Source: an uncultured Clostridia bacterium
Lineage (GTDB): Bacteria > Bacillota > Clostridia > Christensenellales > Borkfalkiaceae
DNA length: 11,435 nt
Assembly: GCA_947174955.1 (NCBI GenBank)
Contig: CAMWKX010000023.1
Location: forward strand, 1-11,435
Reading direction: 5' to 3'
Shown here: positions 1 to 6,800 of the stretch, one piece after another
Layout: each line of letters begins with the position of its first letter
Position numbering within the stretch: position 1 is the first letter of the stretch
Notes under the pieces: generated by a model
The model's database searches: none
What the model was told of the DNA's origin: nothing
The model's input: the letters and a program-made list of their open reading frames with translations, nothing else
Position numbers and translations under genes: made by a program

Positions 1-81
1 TTCCCACCCCGCGCCGAACACGTCCATAGGCTTGTCGCACGTTCCCGAAAGATGCAGATCGCTTATCGAAAATATTTTCAT
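1..81 (-). CDS. Calcineurin-like metallophosphoesterase, N-terminal fragment (cut by window edge)
   Basis: Only the first 27 codons are inside the window. They read as a short beta strand followed by S7-D8-L9-H10-L11, the Asp-x-His metal-binding motif that opens calcineurin-like phosphoesterases. A KPMDVFG-type stretch follows; from memory it occurs just after this motif in cytosolic clostridial members of the family. There is no signal peptide. Family members use a two-metal site to hydrolyse phosphoester bonds, but the substrate cannot be guessed from 27 residues. The ATG at 81 is chosen because the Asp-x-His motif sits at the usual distance from it. No Shine-Dalgarno site precedes it; instead an extended -10 promoter element ends seven bases upstream, suggesting a leaderless or nearly leaderless message. 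The upstream gene is insulated by a terminator, so this gene probably starts its own transcript. Confidence 0.75.
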   Translation of the reverse strand, partial: MKIFSISDLHLSGTCDKPMDVFGAGWE

Positions 82-88
82 ATTTACA

Positions 89-117
89 ATTATATCACTA
101 ATCTTGCGTTAATTAAA
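89..117 (-). promoter_or_regulatory. Extended -10 promoter for the phosphoesterase gene
   Basis: On the minus strand a perfect TATAAT (94 to 89) is preceded by TG at 97-96 with one base between, which is an extended -10 element. A weak -35 (TTTAAT, 117 to 112) lies 17 bases upstream. The expected transcription start is about position 82-83, directly before the ATG at 81, so the message would have almost no 5' leader. This is prediction from sequence alone. Confidence 0.5.
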
Positions 118-202
118 GCGATTATGAGATTTCTCTAAAAATAGTTTAAAATAACATATTTTAGGCGATTATGCGTGACATAGTACTATTCAATTGCCGA
201 AA

Positions 203-242
203 AATACAAAAAATGGGCGGCAAAACTGTCAATTTTGCCGCC
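203..242 (-). terminator. Rho-independent terminator after the cysteine-rich protein gene
   Basis: Perfect 10-bp inverted repeat (216-225 pairing with 233-242, arms GGCGGCAAAA and TTTTGCCGCC) with a 7-base loop. On the minus strand the stem is followed by C-A and then TTTTTTG and a second T-run. It begins about 55 bases past the stop codon of the minus-strand gene ending at 298 and insulates it from the phosphoesterase gene. The rest of the gap 82-297 is AT-rich and holds the downstream promoter, but no gene that I can see. Confidence 0.85.
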
Positions 243-297
243 GCACGAGAATTGTAGCAATTTATAAAGCGGGCGCCTTTACGCCGTGAAACCACCT

Positions 298-954
298 CTA
301 TTTGCAGTTGCAGTTTTTGCCCTGGGGATAGAGCGGCAGTTCGAAAAAGCCTGCGCACACTTCCTTTGAGTAGTCCTGTGCGGGGGGAATCGCGCAGTAA
401 CCGTAGCTGGGAATGAGCAGCTCCACGTCGATGGCAATTTTTAAAATTACCGTCGTGCACGCATTGACCGTAAACGTTCCGCCCTCGGCGTTGAACGTGC
501 CCTCGGCGCATACGACCGAGCCCTGCGCCTCTACCCTGAAGGGCATAATCGACGGCGCGGGAACGTACAGAAGAACGTCCTCGGTGATAGCTATCGAAGC
601 GGTGCCGACCCCCTCCACTCCGTTCGCGTCGGTGTAGATTACCTCCACGGGAATGTTAACGGTTGCCTGTACCCTTGCGCAGCCCTGTTTATCCGCAAGC
701 CTGTCGACGCTCACGTTGGTAAGCGTAACACCCGCGTCCGTTGAGCGGGCGCTTATGAAGGTCAGGGGATATGTAGGATTGGCGGGCGTAAACGACGTAA
801 CCGTCAGCGTGTAGTTTTCTATCTGTACCTGCTTGATACCCGCGTCGAAAATTTTCTGTGCCTGAATGCACACCTTTTCGCACATTCCGTTGAGCGGGTT
901 ACCGCTTATCGTGCCGGGGCATTTGTCCGACTGAAAATTTGAAAAGAACGACAT
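298..954 (-). CDS. Cysteine-rich conserved clostridial protein of unknown function
   Basis: 218 residues with no signal peptide or membrane segment and ten cysteines (12, 25, 29, 92, 149, 166, 187, 200, 215, 217). The body is rich in short valine/threonine beta strands. An early KVCIQAQKIFDAGIKQ segment (27-42) and a late SYGYCAIPP...GFFELPLYP segment (183-210) resemble, from memory, a broad family of uncharacterised Clostridia proteins that carry a VCI-x(4-6)-FD motif near the N-terminus and a terminal CxC. I know of no assigned function. A structural or spore-surface role is a guess from the cysteine richness, the beta content and the LysM neighbour. The start is well defined: ATG at 954 with GGAGGT (964 to 959) four bases upstream. 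It lies 70 bases after the LysM-like gene on the same strand and is followed by a strong terminator, so the two genes are probably co-transcribed. Confidence 0.8.
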   Translation of the reverse strand: MSFFSNFQSDKCPGTISGNPLNGMCEKVCIQAQKIFDAGIKQVQIENYTLTVTSFTPANPTYPLTFISARSTDAGVTLTNVSVDRLADKQGCARVQATVNIPVEVIYTDANGVEGVGTASIAITEDVLLYVPAPSIMPFRVEAQGSVVCAEGTFNAEGGTFTVNACTTVILKIAIDVELLIPSYGYCAIPPAQDYSKEVCAGFFELPLYPQGKNCNCK

Positions 955-1024
955 ATTTACCTCCGTTTTTTTATTAACTGAATATTTCGGTTAATGTAAT
1001 ATATGCTTACGGCTTCGGAAAGGG

Positions 1025-1294
1025 TTACGGCAACCAGATTTTTAGCGTGGGATATACGGGTCTGCCGCCGTTCTCCGCGCGGAGCAGCGTTTCGTCGACC
1101 CCTTCCCTTTTCGACACGGTTGCATACGTGTCGCCGACCCGCGCATAGCAGAACCGTTTGGGCGGGGAAAGCTTTATTATTCCGCCGCAGAACACGTTCG
1201 GAACGGGACAACCGAACACGGAGGAAACCTCTTTATCGGTCACTCCCTTTCTTATCCTTAAAAATCTGCCCCTTTCCAAAGTAAGCGAAAACAT
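1025..1294 (-). CDS. Small protein with two LysM-like halves
   Basis: 89 residues from ATG 1294. The C-terminal half (about 49-89) follows the LysM pattern: Tyr-Ala-x-Val-Gly-Asp-Thr, a helix with the Val-Ser-Lys-Arg-Glu-Gly-Val phrase, Leu-Leu-x-x-Glu-Asn-Gly, then Val-Tyr-Pro-Thr-Leu-x-Ile-Trp-Leu-Pro. The N-terminal half (about 11-43) looks like a second, degenerate copy: Leu-Arg-Ile-Arg-Lys-Gly-Val-Thr, Val-Ser-Ser-Val-Phe-Gly-Cys-Pro-Val, then Gly-Gly-Ile-Ile-Lys-Leu. LysM domains bind N-acetylglucosamine-containing glycans such as peptidoglycan, and many spore-associated proteins carry them. There is no signal peptide, so it acts in the cytoplasm, in the mother cell, or by non-classical export. 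The start is uncertain: no Shine-Dalgarno site is visible, a TTG at 1312 is also in frame, and a TATAAT lies at 1303-1298. It leads the unit that continues with the cysteine-rich gene. Confidence 0.65.
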   Translation of the reverse strand: MFSLTLERGRFLRIRKGVTDKEVSSVFGCPVPNVFCGGIIKLSPPKRFCYARVGDTYATVSKREGVDETLLRAENGGRPVYPTLKIWLP

Positions 1295-1362
1295 ACTATT
1301 ATATATTCTCAATCGACATAATTTGTGAATATTCGGCAGCTTCGGTTTGTAGAATATTGTTG
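1295..1362. promoter_or_regulatory. Divergent promoter region between LysM-like and SpoVB-like genes
   Basis: This 68-base gap must hold the start signals for both directions. On the minus strand TATAAT is at 1303-1298; on the plus strand TAGAAT is at 1350-1355, seven bases before the ATG at 1363. Neither has a good -35 at 16-18 bases, and neither gene has a recognisable ribosome binding site. The hexamers may therefore be chance in AT-rich DNA, or the promoters may depend on an alternative sigma factor. Confidence 0.35.
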
Positions 1363-2874
1363 ATGAAGAAGAAAAAGAAGAGCAATATTTATAAATCGGC
1401 GGCGCAGGTTACCGTATTTTCCACCTTGGAAAAGGCGCTGAGCTTTATTTACAGAATTATTCTTTCGCGCTCTATCGGCGCGGAAGGGCTGGGCATTTAT
1501 CAGATTTGCCTTTCCGTCTTTTCGGTGTTTTTAACTGCCGCGTCGAGCGGTATTCCCGTGACCGTTTCCCGTCTGATTGCAAAAAACACGGCGACTGGCA
1601 ACGCAAAGGGCAAGCACGCGGTAGTTACGGCGGGCATTTTATGTACGATGATGTTCACCGTTCCCGCTGCGCTCGTAATGTTTCTCGCCCGAGATCTGTA
1701 CGCGTTCTTATTCCCCGACCGCGACTGCGTTAAAATCTTCCTCTGGCTGCTCCCCGGGCTGATTTTAACCTCCATTTACGCGATAATGCGCGGCTCTTTC
1801 TGGGGGAACAAGCAGTTTTTGCCGTACAGCATTATTGAGCTTGCCGAAAACGCCGTTATGGTTGCGTGCGGCTGCGTGCTCATCGGCTTTGCCCACACCG
1901 CAAAGGACGGCGCGCGTATGGCAATAATAGCCGTGCTCGTTTCCTACATATTCTCGTTTGCCGTTTCCCTCGGCTGGTATTTTATAAAGGGCGGCAAAAT
2001 CGTCAATCCCAAGCCGCAGTTCAAGCCGCTCGTAAAAGCTTCTCTGCCCATAACGGCTATGAGAACTTCGACCTCCCTTTTAAACTCGTGCGTGGCAATG
2101 TTCCTGCCCGCCCTTTTATCCAAAGCGTGCGGATACACGGGCAGCGAGGCGCTCGCCCTTTACGGCACGGTTATCGGTATGAGCGTGCCGATGCTGATGA
2201 TACCAAACTCGCTCATAGGCTCGATTGCCGTAGTCGTCGCGCCCGAGATGAGCGAGAACTTTTACGCAAAGCGTAACGAGCTTTTAAAACGCGATATCGA
2301 GAGGACGATTAAGTCGTCGGTGCTCATTGCGACGGTGCTCATTCCCGTAATGTTTACACTCGGCAAGGATATCGGCGTGCTCTTCTATGCAAGCGAACTG
2401 AGCGGCACGGTAATGAGCAGATTTTCATTTATGATGCTGCCAATGTGCATATCTATGATAACTACCACCATATTAAACTCGCTCAATTTCGAGGTGCGCA
2501 CCCTCATATATTTCTTTATCGGCGCGATTGCTATGATAGGCACCATTTTGGGCTTTACGCATCTTTTGGGCATAAACGCTTATATGGTCGGGCTGTCGCT
2601 CGATTTCGTTATTACAGCCGCGCTCAATTTGCGCCTTTTAAAGAAAAACTGCCCCGAAATCAACTATTTCGGCTACCTTTTAAAGAGCATTGCCATCTGC
2701 GCGTTTGCGTGTCTTTTCGGGCATCTGCTTTCCAATCTGTTCGCCGTTATTCTGCCTCCGCTGTGGAGGGTTATCGTGTGCGGCGGCGTGGTTGCCGTAT
2801 TTGCCGTAGGCGCTTTCTGCGGTATGGAGATGGTGTCGGCGCGCCCCATAAAAAAACTCTTTTCCCGTGCTTAA
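1363..2874 (+). CDS. SpoVB-like polysaccharide/lipid flippase (MOP superfamily)
   Basis: 503 residues, almost all hydrophobic, with about 12-14 membrane segments. A Lys-rich start (MKKKKK) is followed by a helix carrying ALSFIYRIILSRSIGAEGLG and then SSGIPVTVSRLIAK. This Tyr-Arg-Ile ... Ile-Gly-x-Glu-Gly-x-Gly ... Ser-Gly-Ile-Pro-Val signature is typical of the SpoVB/YtgP branch of the multidrug/oligosaccharidyl-lipid/polysaccharide exporter superfamily. Relatives flip lipid-linked glycan precursors, and Bacillus SpoVB is needed for spore cortex formation. Length is normal for the family. Two in-frame TTG codons directly precede ATG 1363; the ATG gives the usual basic N-terminus. There is no clear ribosome binding site. 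It stands alone on the plus strand and its stop overlaps that of the convergent transporter gene. Assignment to SpoVB rather than MurJ or a capsule flippase rests on remembered motif resemblance. Confidence 0.85.
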   Translation: MKKKKKSNIYKSAAQVTVFSTLEKALSFIYRIILSRSIGAEGLGIYQICLSVFSVFLTAASSGIPVTVSRLIAKNTATGNAKGKHAVVTAGILCTMMFTVPAALVMFLARDLYAFLFPDRDCVKIFLWLLPGLILTSIYAIMRGSFWGNKQFLPYSIIELAENAVMVACGCVLIGFAHTAKDGARMAIIAVLVSYIFSFAVSLGWYFIKGGKIVNPKPQFKPLVKASLPITAMRTSTSLLNSCVAMFLPALLSKACGYTGSEALALYGTVIGMSVPMLMIPNSLIGSIAVVVAPEMSENFYAKRNELLKRDIERTIKSSVLIATVLIPVMFTLGKDIGVLFYASELSGTVMSRFSFMMLPMCISMITTTILNSLNFEVRTLIYFFIGAIAMIGTILGFTHLLGINAYMVGLSLDFVITAALNLRLLKKNCPEINYFGYLLKSIAICAFACLFGHLLSNLFAVILPPLWRVIVCGGVVAVFAVGAFCGMEMVSARPIKKLFSRA

Positions 2875-3254
2875 CCCGCCCGCCTTTCCTGCAACTGGGT
2901 TATCAGCGAAAACGCCTGTTTTACGGCGAGGGCGACGAGGAAAAAACCGAACAGTTTTTTGAGCACTTCCGTAGGAAGCGCCGCCATTAAAAGTCCGCCG
3001 AGCACGGTGGTAATAAGCGCGGGTATTATTATCTGCCACACGTCGTCCGTCCTTAAAAGACCGTTCCTTTTATGCGCGGGAAGGGCGAGCGCCGCCATAG
3101 GCAGAAACGCTATTACGTTGGTCGCCTGCGCAACGTGCTGGTTCACGCCCAGAAGTATTGTGAGCACGGGTATCAGGATTGTGCCGCCGCCCATTCCCAT
3201 ACCGCCGATTACGCCCGCGGCAAAGCCTGCGAGCATATAAATTATGAACGACAT
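2871..3254 (-). CDS. TauE/SafE (TSUP) family half-transporter, second of pair
   Basis: 127 residues with about four hydrophobic segments (roughly 3-35, 42-60, 73-93, 97-117). The first carries the glycine-rich GFAAGVIGGMGMGGGTILIP phrase typical of one half of a TauE/SafE membrane protein, followed by NQHVAQATN. TSUP proteins move sulfite, sulfoacetate or other sulfur and organic anions, but the substrate here is unknown. Full-length members are about 250 residues built from two related halves; this is one half. The ATG follows the stop of the preceding half with no base between, and the ATAGGT at the end of that gene can serve as a ribosome site, so translation is probably coupled. The stop codon (2873-2871) overlaps that of the SpoVB-like gene. 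Codon pattern and conserved motifs show no sign of decay. Confidence 0.85.
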   Translation of the reverse strand: MSFIIYMLAGFAAGVIGGMGMGGGTILIPVLTILLGVNQHVAQATNVIAFLPMAALALPAHKRNGLLRTDDVWQIIIPALITTVLGGLLMAALPTEVLKKLFGFFLVALAVKQAFSLITQLQERRAG

Positions 3255-3614
3255 TTAACCTATCACCATCCGTAAACCCGCAACCGCCATAATTGCGATA
3301 AAGTCTATATCCACCCATATTTTAGGCAGCTTTCCGAGAAGCTGCGCGCCTAAAAGTCCGCCCGCCACGTTACCCAACGCGGCGGGTATTAATATCTGCA
3401 GATTTACGTACCCGAACAAGACGTAGGTCAATGCGCTGACCAAACAGACGGGAGCGATTATTAAAATCGCCGTTGCGTGCGCCTGCTTTCTCGGATAGTT
3501 GAGAACGTCGGACAAAATGGGGACGGCAACCATACCGCCTCCGCCGCCGAAAAGTCCGTTGATTGCGCCGAGCGCAAGTCCGCCCCCGACAGCTTTTTTA
3601 TTGATTTTTCGCAT
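3255..3614 (-). CDS. TauE/SafE (TSUP) family half-transporter, first of pair
   Basis: 119 residues, mostly hydrophobic, with segments at about 8-33, 45-68, 72-94 and 100-118. The glycine run in INGLFGGGGGMVAVPIL followed by ARG/LYS-x-x-HATAI is the mark of the other half of TauE/SafE proteins. Start ATG 3614 has AGAGGT about six bases upstream. The gene stops with TAA at 3257-3255 and the next half starts at the very next base in the same frame, so together they make a 246-residue TSUP protein divided by a single stop. From memory, Clostridia commonly encode this family as two adjacent genes of about 120 codons, which argues for a working heteromeric pair rather than a nonsense mutation. The two halves presumably assemble into one transporter in the cytoplasmic membrane. 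Confidence 0.85.
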   Translation of the reverse strand: MRKINKKAVGGGLALGAINGLFGGGGGMVAVPILSDVLNYPRKQAHATAILIIAPVCLVSALTYVLFGYVNLQILIPAALGNVAGGLLGAQLLGKLPKIWVDIDFIAIMAVAGLRMVIG

Positions 3615-3640
3615 CGTATACCTCTGCTTGCGTATTTCTA

Positions 3641-3669
3641 TATATAAAGTTTGGGCAATTTTTTTATAA
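3641..3669 (-). promoter_or_regulatory. Possible promoter for the TauE/SafE pair
   Basis: On the minus strand TTATAA (3669 to 3664) and TATATA (3646 to 3641) are separated by 17 bases. The predicted start near 3634 leaves a leader of about 20 bases containing the AGAGGT ribosome site. The region is very AT-rich, so chance matches are likely. Confidence 0.4.
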
Positions 3670-3705
3670 TAATGAATTTTTTTGGTTTACAGCCGCCATA
3701 ATCAG

Positions 3706-3734
3706 TTGCAAAAAGCTTGCTTTTATATTAAAAT
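3706..3734 (+). promoter_or_regulatory. Promoter for the large surface protein gene
   Basis: TTGCAA (3706-3711) and TAAAAT (3729-3734) with a 17-base spacer match a vegetative-type promoter at 4/6 and 5/6 positions. The predicted start near 3741 leaves a leader of about 60 bases ending in AAAGGTG before ATG 3803. The spacer contains a small palindrome (AAAAGC-TT-GCTTTT, 3711-3724) that could be an operator, though it is short and AT-rich. Confidence 0.5.
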
Positions 3735-3802
3735 AGTAGGGTATGAAATCTCAGGACAAGCTGAGTAAAAAACACAGACAAACTCTTTTTAAAAGGTGTT
3801 AA

Positions 3803-6800
3803 ATGGATAAGAAGAAAAAAACCTTATTAAAATCAGCCGTTTTCGGACTTACGGCAATTGCGACGTCGCTGACTATCGGCTTATCAGCCGGCTGCGCGAA
3901 CGGCAACGGCGGTTCTTCGTCGGGTAAAGAAGACGACAAGACGACTACCAAAATCGACGAACAGACCATTAAAAACGGCAATTTCGAATACTATTCCGAC
4001 AACAAGGGACTCTACCCCATCAGCAACCCCGACAACTGGACGAGGGGCTCTACGGGTAACTCTTCCGCTTCGATGTCGGGCGTTATCAATACGCGCAAGG
4101 ACCGTTGGGATTATATCACCGATATCTCTTTCTCCAAGACTTTGGAGGACAACGACGACCTCGAATCGACCGACGAAAACAAGAAGGACTACAACGGCGC
4201 TCTTGCCGACGATTTGCCCTACAAGAATACTCACACCGCACTTGACGAGAACGCGGATTCGGCGGAGGTCGGCGACCCCAAGGCGTATATCGACAATCCC
4301 CTTACGCATAAATACAGCTACAATGCCGACGGTGAAATAATCGACGACGACGGCAACGTCGTTACGACCTATTCCGACGAGGACGGCAACGTCTTCTTCG
4401 ACTCCGAGTTCAAAGAGCCCGTTGACACGTCCGTTCTGATGCTTCACAACTACCGCAGGGACGACTACTACGGCGCGGAAACCTTCTATACCAGCTCCAC
4501 TACCATATCGCTCGAAGCGAATACTGCGGCGGAAATTTCGCTGTGGGTCAAGACTTCCGATATGTACTTCGGCGGTTCGTCCAAAAAGGAAGAGAGAGAA
4601 AACGCACGCATCGAGTTCGACCGCGGCGCGTATATCAAGGTCAATACGAAAGTCGGCGGCAACGACCTCGACGCTTTCGTAATTAAAAATATCAATACCG
4701 AACAGCTCAACCCCGCAGTCACCAAGACCGTGGACGGCGAAGAGGTTATCGATTACGCAAACTGGGAAAACAACGGCTGGGTTCAGTACACCGTTTACGT
4801 TGCGGCAAGCACCTTTGCCACCACTACCGTAAATCTCGTACTCGGTTTAGGCGAACACGAAGCGGGCACGGTCGAGGGCTACGCGTTCTTCGACGACGTG
4901 ACCATAACCAAGTACGTCAATACCGCGGCTATGGAAAAAGCTACGGGATACGGCGATAAAATTCACGAGCCCGACGGCGACGACCAGCGCGACGCGAACG
5001 TTTCCTATCCCCTTGCTCCCAAGGCGCAGAACGAATTCCGCGTCGACGTTCAGAAGGTTCAGACCAACGAACCCGATTTCAGCGGCATTAAGCCCGAAGT
5101 TTACAATTACAACTTCGAAGACAGACACTTCCTCATCGACTTTGCAAACTCGGCTTTCAAGTCGAGCAACACGATTGCGCTTAACACAGAGAACGTTACC
5201 GCGGGACTTACCGTCGAAGACACCAACACGGGCAAATTCGTCTGCGCGGAAAAAACCGAGGACAACACCTATAAAACCAACGGACTTGGCGGAATAAGCG
5301 ACCCCAACGATAAGCTTTATCTCCCCGGTGGACTCAGAAACAACGCCATCAATATTAAAAGCGATATTCTGGCAACCACCACCGTGGGCAGCGAAGACGG
5401 CTGGGCGTTCAATGCAATCGACACGGAATATTCGGATATTTTAACCGACGGCTTAAAGACGGCGACCTCGTTACCCGGCGCGGGCAGCACGGCTGACGCA
5501 CTCGTAATGCTGAGCGCTTACGGCGCGGCGTACGAAGCGCACATCACCGACGACAGCTTCTCTCTTGCGGACGGCGAGTACAAGCTCGTTTCGTTCTGGA
5601 TAAAGACTTCGGATATGAGCGGCAAGACAGCGGCTACGGTTACGGTTAAGGGACTGGAAGGCGACGACAAGGATATTAAATCCTCCTTCACCGTCGACAC
5701 CACCACCCTCAGCAAAGTAACTATCGGCGAGGGAGAAGAGAAGGACGAGGACGCATACAAGGGTTGGGCAAGATGCTTCATCCGCGTTTCCAACACCTCC
5801 AAGGTCAAAGACACGGACAAGAAGTTTGAAATTGTAGTCAACTTCGGCAACACCTCGTTGAGTGGTACGACCAAGTCGTCCTACAAGGCGGGCTGGCTTG
5901 CGCTGACCAATCTCTCGGTTATGGAGCTTGACGAGGACGTTTACGGTTACACTTCGGGCTCGTCGCAGACGGCTACGATTGCGTTCACCGAAACGGCGGA
6001 AAAGAATTCGCACAAGTTCGACACCGAGCTCGGCGAGAAGAACGAAATCAAAACCGATTTAGCTATCCCCTCTTCCTACACAGGCGTTAACGGCGGCAGC
6101 AAATTCGTTGCACCCGAAGACAACGCCGTTAAGTTAGACAGTTACCACGACGCAAACAAGAACGACTTCGCGGGACTTTTAAGCAGCGAAAACTTCGGCA
6201 ATTACGAAGACCGCACCTGGTACAAAATCCTGAGCGATATCGAGGAGAAGAACCTTGCTTCCCACAACAACAACTTATGGAACGCTGCGTTCGGATACAG
6301 AACCGTTCAGCCCCTCCTTATCGTAAACTCGGAAAGAACGTTCACGGATACCGAAACCAAGACAGACGAAAGCAAGATTTTCAACTACGGCTATATCGGC
6401 AAATCCCAGTCGGTCAGCGCTAACTCTTATAAAGCGGTCAGCGTCAGAGTAAAGGCGAGCTCGGGCGCAATTGCAAGCGTTTACCTCGTCGAGGACAAGT
6501 CGGGCGGCGCGCCCCTCACCTACGTTACTCCCGAATACAACTTCTGGTACGACGCGGACGGCAACATCTTGAAGGGCGAACCCGACAAGGACGCAAAGCC
6601 CGCTCAGCAGAAGGAAAACATTGCCTACAAGCTGAGAAAGGACGGTCTGTACGAGAACGGCGACGGCAAGCTGTACGCCAACTTCTACAACCTGACCAAA
6701 CAGTACGATATAAGCTTCGAGCACAGGGACTTCTATAAAAAGGTCGGCGACAATTACGTACGCGTCAATTACGAAGACCTCGTTATGGGTGAAACCTACT

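Noticed and set aside
118..173. Nine-base direct repeat GCGATTATG at 118-126 and 165-173
   Set aside because: Only two short copies in AT-rich DNA, with no operator symmetry; probably chance.
957..1211. Minus-strand frame of 84 codons overlapping the LysM-like gene
   Set aside because: It overlaps another frame with recognisable domain pattern, is rich in Arg and has no start signal.
3255..3257. In-frame stop inside TauE/SafE read as a pseudogene
   Set aside because: The ATG follows directly, both halves keep full motifs, and half-size tandem genes of this family are, to my knowledge, common in Clostridia. The pair was kept as two genes.
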